Source of the DNA: Mucilaginibacter sp. PAMB04168
Lineage (GTDB): Bacteria > Bacteroidota > Bacteroidia > Sphingobacteriales > Sphingobacteriaceae
Assembly: GCF_039634365.2 (NCBI RefSeq)
Contig: NZ_CP155079.2
Location: 4,030,001 to 4,094,000 of the forward strand
DNA: 64,000 nt
Direction: 5' to 3'
The position numbers were made by a program, and so were the translations under genes. Below the pieces are notes generated by a model. It saw only the letters and a program-made list of their open reading frames with translations. It made no database searches and had not been told where the DNA came from. This document shows, in pieces, positions 15,731-25,607 of this stretch (its first letter is position 1; the number at the start of each line of letters is the position of its first letter).

Positions 15731-17251
15731 TTAAGGATTTTGTTCTATTGATGGATTGCTTTCAATTTCTCTGCGCGGAATAAGAAATTGCCAGCGTACA
15801 TCGCCTGCAGGAATTGGCGTGGTAATACCTACGGTGGCTAACGCAACGGTAGCACCCGTGCCACTGCGATCGAGCGGGCTATTGGTACGTTTAAGGTCTA
15901 AAAACCTAAAGCCCTCACCCCAAAGTTCCACTCGCCTTTGTATCATGATTTCATCAATAAGCGCCTGGCCGGTTTTGGTCGACTTTTTATAACTTGGGTC
16001 ACGCGCAACAGCTAATGGAAATAAGGCGGTTACCGCAGCATCGTTAAGGCCGGCACGAGCATTGGCCTCAGCCTCTATCAAATACATTTCGGCTGTTCGC
16101 ATGTACGGTATATCGCCTACACTTACGGTTGGATCTTTTACCAGGTACTTACGGTGCTGGTAGCGGGCCTTCCTCTGCGAAGGTTCGGGCTGTCCGGTTG
16201 ATGCATTGATAACTCCCGGAAAATTCACGGCATCGGCGGTGGTTCCGTCCCACCACAATTTTTTACGTATATCAGTAGCGGTAATTAAAGCATACAGTTT
16301 AGAATTGATAAGCTTTGGATTTGGACGAGTATGCGCCGAATTAAAATTGGCCGACATGTAGGCAAAGAACGAACCGTAAGTAGGTAGTTGATCGGCCAGT
16401 TGATTTGCTCCCCACATCCACTCTGCATTCGCCAGGTTATTGAAACCGGAAAAATAATCGGCAGCCGACATCAGGCTGCTGCCGGCACGTGCCTCTGCAG
16501 CATACTTAGCGGCGTTTGGCCAGTCTTGCATGGTTAAGGCAACACGGGCTCTTAAACCTTTGGCTACATTTAAATCAATATGTGTTTTGTAAGCACGCGC
16601 ACCTGCAGAAGACAAACTCGTTATAGCGGCATTTAGATCGGTAGTTATCTGCTTATATACATCCTCAACAGAGCTTCGTGGCTGTGCATCCAACGAGTTG
16701 GTTAGTAAAATCGGGATGCCCGGCTGCGAATTAGGTACCGTAGTTGCATCGTAGCGTTTGCCAAAAAATTGTACCGATTGGTAATGTGCCCAGCCGCGTA
16801 AAGCCAATGCCTCACCTTTAATGGCTGCCTTTTCGGCTGCTACGCCATCCATATCGTCAATACGGCTCAATATCATATTAGCATTGGCAATAATCTTGTA
16901 AAAGAATCGGTACGAAAAGTAGTTCAGGTCGCTTGAAACACTTCGGTGATCGGTCCACCGTAAACCACCTCTGAAGTAAACCGTTCCGGCTGCAGAATGC
17001 ACAATATCCTCACCCATAAAATCAGAAAATATCATCAGTGCCGGAAAACCATCCTGTTCCTGATCGGAATACTGCATATACATGGCCCGGTATATACCGT
17101 TTAAAGCCACACGAGCATTGGCAACGGTACTTAAAGCGTCGGCTTCTGATACCTGATCAGAAGGCTTGGTATCTAAATATGTTTTTTTACAAGATGCAAA
17201 CGCAGTTAATATCAATAACAGTGCGTATTGGGTTAATCTTTTTAATTTCAT
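15731..17251 (-). CDS. SusD/RagB-family nutrient-binding lipoprotein
   Basis: A 506-residue outer-membrane lipoprotein with a lipobox ('LLILTAFASCKKTYLDTKPS'). The N-terminal helical TPR-like part ('VANARVALNGIYRAMY') and the C-terminal 'QRRVELWGEGFRFLDLKRTN' segment are standard SusD/RagB marks (PF14322, PF07980). It should cap the SusC pore encoded 12 bases upstream and bind the substrate at the cell surface. The adjacent peptidase and amidohydrolase suggest a peptide-like ligand rather than a glycan. No known binding residues can be assigned. Confidence 0.9.
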   Translation of the reverse strand: MKLKRLTQYALLLILTAFASCKKTYLDTKPSDQVSEADALSTVANARVALNGIYRAMYMQYSDQEQDGFPALMIFSDFMGEDIVHSAAGTVYFRGGLRWTDHRSVSSDLNYFSYRFFYKIIANANMILSRIDDMDGVAAEKAAIKGEALALRGWAHYQSVQFFGKRYDATTVPNSQPGIPILLTNSLDAQPRSSVEDVYKQITTDLNAAITSLSSAGARAYKTHIDLNVAKGLRARVALTMQDWPNAAKYAAEARAGSSLMSAADYFSGFNNLANAEWMWGANQLADQLPTYGSFFAYMSANFNSAHTRPNPKLINSKLYALITATDIRKKLWWDGTTADAVNFPGVINASTGQPEPSQRKARYQHRKYLVKDPTVSVGDIPYMRTAEMYLIEAEANARAGLNDAAVTALFPLAVARDPSYKKSTKTGQALIDEIMIQRRVELWGEGFRFLDLKRTNSPLDRSGTGATVALATVGITTPIPAGDVRWQFLIPRREIESNPSIEQNP

Positions 17252-17263
17252 TGCACTTTATAT

Positions 17264-20200
17264 TTATAAGGTTACATTTAAACCAAGGCTAACCACACGA
17301 GCCGGGGCATACGTGTATGATGGCGCACCTGTAAAAGTTTGAGTTGGATCGAGGCCTTTGCGGGCTGTGGATATAAACAAGTTTTCGCCGCTTACGTACA
17401 CCCGGGCATTTTGTATTCCGAGCCTGTTTGACAGGGTTTTGCTTATGTTGTAATTAAGGGTGGCAGTGCGCAGGTTTAGGTATGAGGAATTCACCAGCCA
17501 GCGGTCGCTATCGTACATGGTTGCACCTGTTATGCGGCGTGGCACGTCGGTTTCATCGCCAGGATTTTGCCAGCGTTTTAATGCATCTACATGCAGTGCC
17601 CGGCCGTAAGTACCCTGATACATTAACGATTGATAATCACTATCGAAAGTTTTACCACCCAACTGGTAAATCATTTGCACCTGTAACGAAAAGCTTTTAT
17701 AAGTAAATGTATTGCTGATACTGCCATAAACCTTAGGTATAGCACTACCGGTGTAGTGATATTTGGCATTGGTTGCACTGGTGGTAAGGGTATCGGTGCC
17801 AATATAAACCAAACCCGTGGTGGCCTTAGTGTTTTCGGCAAAATACAGCTCACGACCATCGGCCGGGTTTACACCGTACCAATCGCGTAACCAAAACTCA
17901 TACATAGAGCGGCCTTCTTCATACCTTTTAGTTCCGTTTATACGCCCTCTGTATTCGGCCGGTAGCGTAACTACCTTATTTTTAAATGTGGTAGCATTTA
18001 CATTGATATTCCAATTGAAGTTCTTTTTCCTTACAGCATCTACCGCAACCTGCACCTCAATACCCTGGTTACGCATACCGCCCAGGTTTACGTTCCGGTT
18101 TAGCAAACCACTAGTAAGCGGCAAAGGCAGGCTGAACAGCAGGTTGCTCGATTCGCGGTGAAAGACTTCGATAGTTCCGCTTACCCGGCTTTTGAACATG
18201 GCAAATTCTATTGCCGCATCTGCACTGCTGTTAGTTTCCCATTGCAGATCATTACTGGCTACTGTGCTTTGCTGCACGCCAGGTTCTGAACCGTTGTTAT
18301 AACCAATAGTGTATAAGGCTTGGTACAAGAAATAACCAGAAAGATTGTCGGCACCTACTTTACCGTATGAACTGCGTAACTTAAGATAATCTATCCACTT
18401 GGACTTGAAAAATGATTCACGATCTATATTCCAGGCAGCACCGACAGACCAAAAGTTACCCCATCTTTTATCAGGGCTGAACTTCGATGAGCCATCATGA
18501 CGGAACGAGCCGTTTACTAAATACTTACCCTTATAATCGTAATCCAGTCTCGAAAAATAACCCTCGGTTTTGTACTCACGATCATACGACCCCACATCGG
18601 TAGTTGTTGTATAATTATCGAGCACGATGGAGCCCTGCACAATTTGCCCGCGACGGGCAGCATTGAAGTTATCATAGCCATTATAATAGTTTTCATGGCC
18701 TAATAACACCTTTACCCTATGATTATCAAACGTTTTGCTGTAATTAAGCAACTGGTTAAAGTTGCTGTATGTTGAAGTGGTATTGGTACGTGAGGTACGC
18801 CCCGCACCAATGGCATCACCTATAATAGGATTATCAAAAGCAATAGACCTGTAATTACCCAAGTTAACGCTGAAGTTGGTACTGAACTTGAAATTTTTTA
18901 AAAAGGTAATGTCAACGTTACCATTACCCAGTATAGCGCTACGATTAATTTCGTTTATGTTGTACATGGTTTCGGCAACAATATTACGTCCGGTCATTAC
19001 CGAACGTGAATCGCCGTTATCAAATATTTTATTGCCATTGCTATCATACAAGTAATCGCCGGTTACCGGGTCATGCCGGTAAACGGAATATATGGGGCCT
19101 AAAATTAAATCTGCATAAAAAGGATTTTCATTTATACCACTGGCTTCATTAGCCTGGTTAGATATACTACGATTGGCTGAAATGTTTAAACCTGCGTTTA
19201 ACCAGGTTTTTGGCTGCGCGTTTAATTTCACCCGCCCCGATATACGCCTAAAATCGGAACCAATGGCAAAACCCTTATCGTTGAGGTAATTTAACGACAC
19301 AAAATAATCGCTCTTGGCAGCGCCACCACTCATACTTAGAGTGTAATCACTACGTACACCCGTACGCTTGATAGCATTCTTTATACTCAGATCATCCGGA
19401 TAAAGCAACGAGGCCGAAGGGTTGATGATTCCGTTAGGCAGTACAATGTTATTATCGGCAACGTTAAACGGATTTACACCCAATGCGTCTTTAACACCAT
19501 AGATAGCGCCACGGCCGGGATCAGGATCCAGACCGGATGCTATACGGTTCGCCTGCTCTGTAGTAACGGTAGCGCTTACTAATGTATTACGTAAGGCCTC
19601 CCACATTAAAGGGTAATATTGGTAGGCATTTACAGTTTCATAATTTGGCAATCCCCGTGAGATAATGCCCTGCATTGCCTTTACCGAAATGTTATTTTGG
19701 TTACGCTTGCCTCGTTTAGTGGTAATGAGTACAATGCCGTTTGCTCCCCTCGAACCATATAAGGACGTTGCAGAAGCGTCTTTTAATACCGATATGCTCT
19801 CTATATCATCGGGGTTGATATTACTGATCACACCCTCGTATGGTGCCCCGTCAACCACGTATAACGGCCCGTTACCATTGTTGATAGAACTGAATCCACG
19901 AATACGAATATCAGGACCATCGCCCGGTTGCCCGCTGCCAGCATTAGTTTGGACGCCAGGGAAAGCGCCAACCAAAGCGCTGTTTAAATTGGTAATCGCT
20001 CTCTTATCAAAATCTTTACTGGTAATTTGCGCTACTGAATTGGTAAGTTCACGCTTGGTTGATGTGCCGAAGGCGACCTGCACCTCGTTCAGCTGCGTTA
20101 CCTGCGGCTCCAGCTTCACACTTATTTTGTTGCCCGGACCAATGGGAGCCTCTAAAGTTGCATATCCCAAAAAGCTGAAACGTAAAGTTTTGACATTATC

Positions 20201-20758
20201 AGGTACGTTAATGGAAAAACGGCCTTCTTTATTTGTAATTGCCACGGTTTGGCTGCCTTTGATACGCACCGTTACGCCCTGAAGCGGAAAGTCTGTATCG
20301 GCAGCAGTTACTATACCGGTAACCACTTTTATAGCATTTGAATTAACTACTGTAACCTGATCGGCTTTTTCTTTTACGATGATAATTTTTTCCTGCACCT
20401 CATAAGTAAAGGGCTGATCTTTAAACACAGCGCTGAGCACATCATTCAACTCAGTGTTTTTTACATTTAAAGTAATGCTGTTGGCGTTTGATAAGGAAAC
20501 GTTGTTGTAAATAAAAAAGTAACCTGTTTGCTGGCGCAGCTTTTTAAATACTGACTTGATTGATGCATTTTTTACAGATACACTTACTTTTTGAGCATAG
20601 GTTGCTGCGCTTACCTGTAAAGCAAAAACCAACACTATAAGACTTGTAATTTTCATGATGAGGAAGGCCTTTCTTACTCCTTTTTTATACTTTGAATGCG
20701 TGTTTCGATGCGCCGATAAAGGCATGGCAAGGGCTTTACAATGTATAGGTTGTTTCAT
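17264..20758 (-). CDS. SusC/RagA TonB-dependent transporter with STN signalling domain
   Basis: A 1164-residue outer-membrane transporter. After an extended N-terminus and signal sequence ('ITSLIVLVFALQVSAATYA') come an STN domain (about 58-130, 'IKSVFKKLRQQTGYFFIYN'), a carboxypeptidase-like regulatory domain (about 146-230) and a TonB plug (about 240-345, 'LYVVDGAPYEG', 'SISVLKDASATSLYGSRGAN'). A 22-strand barrel runs to the C-terminal 'VSLGLNVTL'. STN domains contact FecR-type anti-sigma factors, which are encoded just upstream, so this transporter also signals substrate presence. The first ATG gives a long tail; M12 or M35 are alternative starts. It forms a unit with the SusD gene downstream. 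Confidence 0.92.
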   Translation of the reverse strand: MKQPIHCKALAMPLSAHRNTHSKYKKGVRKAFLIMKITSLIVLVFALQVSAATYAQKVSVSVKNASIKSVFKKLRQQTGYFFIYNNVSLSNANSITLNVKNTELNDVLSAVFKDQPFTYEVQEKIIIVKEKADQVTVVNSNAIKVVTGIVTAADTDFPLQGVTVRIKGSQTVAITNKEGRFSINVPDNVKTLRFSFLGYATLEAPIGPGNKISVKLEPQVTQLNEVQVAFGTSTKRELTNSVAQITSKDFDKRAITNLNSALVGAFPGVQTNAGSGQPGDGPDIRIRGFSSINNGNGPLYVVDGAPYEGVISNINPDDIESISVLKDASATSLYGSRGANGIVLITTKRGKRNQNNISVKAMQGIISRGLPNYETVNAYQYYPLMWEALRNTLVSATVTTEQANRIASGLDPDPGRGAIYGVKDALGVNPFNVADNNIVLPNGIINPSASLLYPDDLSIKNAIKRTGVRSDYTLSMSGGAAKSDYFVSLNYLNDKGFAIGSDFRRISGRVKLNAQPKTWLNAGLNISANRSISNQANEASGINENPFYADLILGPIYSVYRHDPVTGDYLYDSNGNKIFDNGDSRSVMTGRNIVAETMYNINEINRSAILGNGNVDITFLKNFKFSTNFSVNLGNYRSIAFDNPIIGDAIGAGRTSRTNTTSTYSNFNQLLNYSKTFDNHRVKVLLGHENYYNGYDNFNAARRGQIVQGSIVLDNYTTTTDVGSYDREYKTEGYFSRLDYDYKGKYLVNGSFRHDGSSKFSPDKRWGNFWSVGAAWNIDRESFFKSKWIDYLKLRSSYGKVGADNLSGYFLYQALYTIGYNNGSEPGVQQSTVASNDLQWETNSSADAAIEFAMFKSRVSGTIEVFHRESSNLLFSLPLPLTSGLLNRNVNLGGMRNQGIEVQVAVDAVRKKNFNWNINVNATTFKNKVVTLPAEYRGRINGTKRYEEGRSMYEFWLRDWYGVNPADGRELYFAENTKATTGLVYIGTDTLTTSATNAKYHYTGSAIPKVYGSISNTFTYKSFSLQVQMIYQLGGKTFDSDYQSLMYQGTYGRALHVDALKRWQNPGDETDVPRRITGATMYDSDRWLVNSSYLNLRTATLNYNISKTLSNRLGIQNARVYVSGENLFISTARKGLDPTQTFTGAPSYTYAPARVVSLGLNVTL

Positions 20759-20825
20759 ACATTTGTTGTGTTTGGGTTTGTCATTAAATCAATAGAGGGT
20801 TTTAATTAAGACCAGACATTTATGG

Positions 20826-20857
20826 CCCTTTCCGACTGCAACCGGGGAGGGTTTTTT
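20826..20857 (+). terminator. Plus-strand intrinsic terminator between fecR-like and susC-like genes
   Basis: In plus-strand RNA, CCCUUUCCG and CGGGGAGGG form a 9-bp stem with two G-U pairs and an 8-base loop, followed directly by six U. In minus-strand RNA the same arms have two mismatches and no U-run. It therefore faces against the surrounding minus-strand genes. Confidence 0.6.
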
Positions 20858-20919
20858 ATCTGGAATTGTAATTGCATACTCTTCTAAGTAGCTGGTTTCA
20901 TCAATTAATCGGGGGAGTT

Positions 20920-22110
20920 TTAATGTTTACGAATAGTTTTTACAATTATCTTATTGCCTGAAATTTCAAACCTTACACCTCCTGTAAGCTCCAGAACATG
21001 TAGTACTTTAGACACATTGCTGTTACGTGGTATTACACCGGTAAAGCTCATTTGCGGCTTGGCACCTGCATATTCAATTTCCAAATCATACCATCGCTCA
21101 ATCTGTTTCATAACGTCATCAATGGTATGGTTATCAAATAAGAACAGGCCGTTTTTCCATGCTATCACATCTTCTGCATCAATCTCTTTTATTTGAAGCT
21201 GGTCTACCCCTGCCTGAAACAATGCCTGCTGACCCGGTTTTAAAATTTGCTGATGCGATAAATGGGCAACTTGTACAGCGCCTTCGAGCAAGGTAGTTTC
21301 CTTAACCTTATCGTCTGGGTAAGCCATCACATTAAAGTGAGTTCCTAATACCTTTACCTCGGCATCGGCTGTTTGTACTATAAAGGGCTTTGTCTTATCC
21401 TTGGCAACTTCAAAATACGCTTCACCACTTAATGTAACCTTACGGGTTTTATCTGCAAATGCAACCGGGTAGGTAATAGATGAAGCAGCATTTAGCCACA
21501 CATTAGAGCCGTCGGGTAACACCAGGTGGTACTGCCCGGCCCGAGGAGTAGCTAATGTATTATAGGGCACATCGCTGTTTTGTACAGCCGCCACCTGTTT
21601 ATCATTTGCGGCTTCATAAACCAGCAGGCCGTCACCAGCCTTATCAATGGCAATTCCGTTCTCTTTCCTTATAATTCCCTTGCCTGCATTATCCAAAGTT
21701 ATTTGCGAGCCATTAGCTAATGTTAGTACGGCTTTATTGCCACCTGCCTTAACATCTTTTTTAGCTGCAACCTGTTGATGCTGTTGTTGTGGCCGCTGCA
21801 GTGTCCATAAACCGTAACTGGTTATTAACAACAGCATAGCGGCAACCATATACTTTATCCATGTGTTAGTCTGTACAGGTTTCGCTGGCTTACCGCCGGT
21901 TATGTTAGTGTAAACATTATCCCAGTCCACCTGATGCACGTCTGCATTGATCTCGCTGGATTTATAAGTTTCATCCATAAAAGCCAACAAGTCGTCTTTG
22001 CTTTCACCTTGCTTGATAATGGCAAACAGCTCACGAAGTTCTTCCTGCGTACATGTTTTATCGGTGTACCTTTTCAAAAGGTAATTATGGCGTTCTTTAT
22101 CCACAGACAT
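20920..22110 (-). CDS. FecR-family anti-sigma factor
   Basis: A 396-residue inner-membrane protein: a short cytoplasmic N-terminal part ('LLKRYTDKTCTQEELRELF'), one membrane helix near residues 84-102 ('IKYMVAAMLLLITSYGLW'), then the periplasmic FecR domain ('LPDGSNVWLNAASSITYPV', 'VTLSGEAYFEVAKDKTKPF', 'TADAEVKVLGTHFNV') and a C-terminal DUF4974-type domain ('FDNHTIDDVMKQIERWYDLE'). It should hold the ECF sigma factor inactive until the STN domain of the SusC-like transporter signals. It lies 159 bases after the sigma gene and 161 bases before the transporter, the standard order for such modules. Confidence 0.92.
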   Translation of the reverse strand: MSVDKERHNYLLKRYTDKTCTQEELRELFAIIKQGESKDDLLAFMDETYKSSEINADVHQVDWDNVYTNITGGKPAKPVQTNTWIKYMVAAMLLLITSYGLWTLQRPQQQHQQVAAKKDVKAGGNKAVLTLANGSQITLDNAGKGIIRKENGIAIDKAGDGLLVYEAANDKQVAAVQNSDVPYNTLATPRAGQYHLVLPDGSNVWLNAASSITYPVAFADKTRKVTLSGEAYFEVAKDKTKPFIVQTADAEVKVLGTHFNVMAYPDDKVKETTLLEGAVQVAHLSHQQILKPGQQALFQAGVDQLQIKEIDAEDVIAWKNGLFLFDNHTIDDVMKQIERWYDLEIEYAGAKPQMSFTGVIPRNSNVSKVLHVLELTGGVRFEISGNKIIVKTIRKH

Positions 22111-22269
22111 ATTTCTTAAGCAGACAGTACATAGCCTGGCTGTTTAATAGTATAGACTGTTAAAACTCAATATAGGACCGGAAATATTTTATAATTGTTA
22201 AGAAAAGTGAAAGAGGAGATGAACAAGACCTGATAAGTTTGCTATCAGCTACAAGTAAAAGCTGGAAAA

Positions 22270-22869
22270 TTAGGGTCTGCTGCCGGTAATTACCATAAGC
22301 AACAGGCTTACTATTACCGAATTTTGAGTTAAATAACACCTAATATGTTTTAGCACCTCAACTATAATATTTTTTACCCTGCTTTTAGATAAGCCGGTTG
22401 CTGCGGCAATCTCTTCATGGCTCATATGATCCGATCGGCTCATATTAAAAACTGCCTGCTTTTGATCTGATAGCTGAGAAAGTGCAGAGTTGATCAATAG
22501 CCCACACTCTCTTGCTAATAAAGAATCTTCGGTTGTATTAGCCTCCTGTTGCATGTTGCTCCATGCCAGCGTAATTGATTGCTCGTTTCGGGCTATTCGG
22601 GAAAGATAATCGTAAGTTTTGTTGCGTGCTATAGTATATACATAGTTGCGCGGCTGTTCAATTAGCGTAAGACCCGCCCTATTCTTCCATAAAACCATGA
22701 ATGTTTCCTGCACAATCTCTTCTGCATCTGCTGCTGAGTGCACAAACTTGCTTACAAAAGTGAAAATTTTGTTCTTGTATGCATCGTACAATAACTTAAA
22801 GGCTGCTTCATCGCCAGTTGATAAGCGATAAAGAAGCAACTTTTCATTTTGAACGTCATAAGCTGGCAT
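22270..22869 (-). CDS. ECF sigma-70 family RNA polymerase sigma factor
   Basis: A 199-residue sigma factor. Region 2 includes 'FKLLYDAYKNKIFTFVSKFV', 'DAEEIVQETFMVLWKNRAGL' and 'YVYTIARNKTYDYL'. Region 4 includes 'LSDQKQAVFNMSRSDHMSHE' followed by 'EIAAATGLSKSRVKNII', a helix-turn-helix. A longer frame begins at 22992, but the extra 41 residues are unlike any sigma factor, so I take M at 22869 ('MPAYDVQNEKLLLYRL'). It probably directs transcription of the downstream SusC/SusD/peptidase genes under FecR control. The C-terminal hydrophobic tail 'VIVSLLLMVITGS' is common in Bacteroidota ECF factors. Confidence 0.9.
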   Translation of the reverse strand: MPAYDVQNEKLLLYRLSTGDEAAFKLLYDAYKNKIFTFVSKFVHSAADAEEIVQETFMVLWKNRAGLTLIEQPRNYVYTIARNKTYDYLSRIARNEQSITLAWSNMQQEANTTEDSLLARECGLLINSALSQLSDQKQAVFNMSRSDHMSHEEIAAATGLSKSRVKNIIVEVLKHIRCYLTQNSVIVSLLLMVITGSRP

Positions 22870-23335
22870 AACTTTCACAGAATAACACTTAAACTCACAT
22901 TTACGACCGTAATTTAAATAAAAACATGTTATTAAGAGTAATTCCCCAATAAATTGATGCATTATTATGAAATTTAAAACATTTTGATGCAATTCCTTTT
23001 ACATAACGTCAACATAAATGCATTTTAAATAAAATTATCTTTAAAAATAATAAATCTTAAAATGCCAGGAAGCACCTGCTAACTCAAATAGTTTAACGGT
23101 CAGATAGCTGCCCATAACAGAGATTCTTAGTATGGCTATAGTAAATACAACTTAATGTAAAAGCTAAAGCCGTTACCTAAAAGGAACGGCTTTAGCTTTT
23201 AATGTAAATACTTTAATAAGTCCTGCCTCTGATTAAACGGATTTATTTCTATCCTTACAAACTTAGGTAATGATAAAATAACCGGGTAGAAGCTAACAGG
23301 CACTGCTATGCCTGAATGTGATTTCAGCGTTCGAT
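22870..23335. other. Intergenic region between sigma gene and GH3 gene
   Basis: This 466-base gap separates two minus-strand operons. It holds the strong hairpin at 23159-23200 and presumably the sigma-gene promoter, for which I see no clean TAnnTTTG match. No gene was found. Confidence 0.6.
23159..23200 (-). terminator. Strong intrinsic terminator of the GH10/GH3 operon
   Basis: A perfect 16-bp stem (AAAAGCTAAAGCCGTT / AACGGCTTTAGCTTTT) with a 10-base loop lies 136 bases after the GH3 stop. The arms end in A4/T4, so it can work in both directions. It marks the end of the polysaccharide locus. Confidence 0.8.
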
Positions 23336-25564
23336 TTACTGAAGCTCGAATTCGGCGTTTAGCTTAATATCATCAGATGCGCTACCAATCATAATTTTAA
23401 ACCTTCCGGGTTCGGCCACCCACTGCAGCTTTCTGTTGTAGAAACAAAGCTTATCGTAAGTAATTTGAAACTTGATGATCTTGGATTCTCCGGGCTTTAA
23501 TGATACTTTCTGAAAATCTTTAAGCTCTTTAACCGGGCGGGCCAAGGAAGCTACCGGGTCCTGAAGATATAATTGTACTACCTCCTCGCCGGCGTACTTA
23601 CCTGTATTGGTCAGCTTAAAGCTAACACCTACCATTTCATTTCTTTTTACTGCTTTTTTGCCCAGCTTTAAATCGGTATATGCAAATGTAGTATAGCTCA
23701 ATCCATGCCCAAAAGCGTACTGCGGCGTGTTGGGCACATCAATGTAAGCTGATTTATACTTAATGTCTTTAGGACTTTTGATGGGGCGGCCTGTGGTGTA
23801 ACTGGCATAACTTAAAGGTATCTGCCCTACTGCCCGCGGAAAGGTTGCCGGTAGTTTGCCCGACGGATTATAATCGCCAAAAAGCACATTGGCTATAGCA
23901 TTCCCACCTTCGGCACCTGGCCACCATGCATATAGTATAGCCTTGGCTTTTTCAGCAATCTGGTTAAAGATCATGGGGCGGCCAGCCATTAGTACAACTA
24001 CAACCGGTTTACCTGTAGCGCTGATGGCGTTAAATAATGCTTCCTGCCGGCCAGGTAAGCGAATATCAGCCCTTGATTTAGACTCACCGCTCATATCCCA
24101 AGATTCGCCGAGCGCCATTACCACAATGTCAGCTTTTCGAGCGGTAGCTACAGCATCGTCAAAGTTGCCGCCTAGATTACCCATAACATCTGTACCCTCA
24201 GCACAAATTAAGTTTATACTATCGTTTACTTTATTTTTTAAACCTTCGTACAAACTAGTAACCAGTGTAGTGTCTGACTGCGGTATCCAGCTGCCCTCCA
24301 AATCGCGCTTTGATTTAACGAGCGGACCGATTAAGGCAATGGTTTTTATTGTTTTGGAAAGAGGTAATAAATGGTTTTCATTTTTAAGTAACACCATAGA
24401 TTTTTGAGCTACATCACGCGCAATGAGCTTGTGCTGAGGATCATTCAACACCAGCTTTTCACGGGTTTCGCTACTGAAACGGTAAGGGTCCTCAAATAAG
24501 CCCAGCTCAAACTTTTTATACAAAATGCGTCGTACCGCATCGTCGATGAGTTTTATATCTACTTTCTTGTTTTTTACAAGCTGCACTAAGCTGGTAATGT
24601 AGGCATGGCTTTCCATATCCATATCACTGCCAGCGGTTATAGCTTTAAGTGCCGCATCGGTATTGTTACTTGCATAACCCCACGAAACCATTTCGCCTAT
24701 AGACCCCCAGTCGCTTACCACAAAGCCTTTGTAGCCCCATTTGCCTTTTAAAATATCACGTTGCAGATAGGTGTTTCCTGTGGCTGGTATGCCATTAAGC
24801 GTATTGAACGAGTTCATGAAGGTAGCCACCCCTGCATCTGCTGCCGCTTTAAACGGTGGCAGATAAGTTTCCCAAAGCATATTATCGCTCATATCAACTG
24901 CGTTATAATCACGTCCGGCTAAGGCTGCACCGTAAGCCGCAAAGTGTTTGGCACAGGCCATTACCGCATCTATACCACCCAACTTTTCACCCTGGAAGCC
25001 TTTCACCCGCGCTTTTGCAATCATTGAGCCGAGGTAAGTATCCTCACCCGCACCTTCCATTACACGGCCCCAGCGCGGATCACGGCCTACATCAACCATA
25101 GGTGCAAACGTCCAGTGCTGACCAACTGCAGCTGCTTCCTTGGCAGCAATATGAGCCGATTGCCTGATGGCATCCATATCCCATGAAGCCGCTTCGGCCA
25201 ACGGGATAGGAAATATGGTTTTATACCCATGTATAACATCAAGGCTAAACAACAACGGAATTTTAAGGCGCGACTGCATAGCTACCGCCTGTATTTCGCG
25301 CGTGTCCTTAGCACCTTTTACGTTAAGCATAGAACCTACCAGCCCACTTTTGATATCATTAAGCTGGTTGGTTTTACGCTCACTTACCGGACCGGTTACC
25401 TCTTTACCTGAGTACTGGTTTAGCTGGCCTACCTTTTCCTCCAGCGTCATTAACCGTAGTAAGGAATCCACACGCTGGTTAATCGTTTTCTTTTGTGCGC
25501 TTGCCGTTGCCGCCCATATGCCAAGTATGAGCAGCGTGCCAAGGAGTTTTCTGTAACTAAACAT
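23336..25564 (-). CDS. GH3 beta-glucosidase/beta-xylosidase (BglX-like), exported
   Basis: A 742-residue protein with a signal peptide ('LLGTLLILGIWAATASAQ'). The order is that of BglX-type GH3: a TIM-barrel ('DPRWGRVMEGAGEDTYLGS', 'KHFAAYGAALAGRDYN') with nucleophile D285 in 'GFVVSDWGS', an alpha/beta sandwich ('SMVLLKNENHLLPLSK', 'WDMSGESKSRADIRLPG') and a C-terminal fibronectin-III-like domain ('VVQLYLQDPVASLARPVKEL'). E. coli BglX has its nucleophile at D287, so the architecture matches closely. I start at M 25564, because the longer frame lacks a signal peptide and would overlap the GH10 gene. It should release single sugars from oligosaccharides, plausibly in the periplasm. Glucose versus xylose specificity cannot be read from sequence. 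Confidence 0.9.
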   Translation of the reverse strand: MFSYRKLLGTLLILGIWAATASAQKKTINQRVDSLLRLMTLEEKVGQLNQYSGKEVTGPVSERKTNQLNDIKSGLVGSMLNVKGAKDTREIQAVAMQSRLKIPLLFSLDVIHGYKTIFPIPLAEAASWDMDAIRQSAHIAAKEAAAVGQHWTFAPMVDVGRDPRWGRVMEGAGEDTYLGSMIAKARVKGFQGEKLGGIDAVMACAKHFAAYGAALAGRDYNAVDMSDNMLWETYLPPFKAAADAGVATFMNSFNTLNGIPATGNTYLQRDILKGKWGYKGFVVSDWGSIGEMVSWGYASNNTDAALKAITAGSDMDMESHAYITSLVQLVKNKKVDIKLIDDAVRRILYKKFELGLFEDPYRFSSETREKLVLNDPQHKLIARDVAQKSMVLLKNENHLLPLSKTIKTIALIGPLVKSKRDLEGSWIPQSDTTLVTSLYEGLKNKVNDSINLICAEGTDVMGNLGGNFDDAVATARKADIVVMALGESWDMSGESKSRADIRLPGRQEALFNAISATGKPVVVVLMAGRPMIFNQIAEKAKAILYAWWPGAEGGNAIANVLFGDYNPSGKLPATFPRAVGQIPLSYASYTTGRPIKSPKDIKYKSAYIDVPNTPQYAFGHGLSYTTFAYTDLKLGKKAVKRNEMVGVSFKLTNTGKYAGEEVVQLYLQDPVASLARPVKELKDFQKVSLKPGESKIIKFQITYDKLCFYNRKLQWVAEPGRFKIMIGSASDDIKLNAEFELQ

Positions 25565-25607
25565 GTTGTAGGAATAATCATCGTCTTTGAGTTCTCGCCA
25601 GAGCCCA

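Noticed and set aside
19665..20282. Plus-strand open frame of 205 codons
   Set aside because: It lies wholly antisense to the SusC-like gene, whose domains are unmistakable, and its translation resembles no protein family.
22870..22992. Longer start for the ECF sigma factor
   Set aside because: The added 41 residues ('FIGELLLITCFYLNYG') are unlike any sigma factor, and region 2 begins normally from the ATG at 22869.
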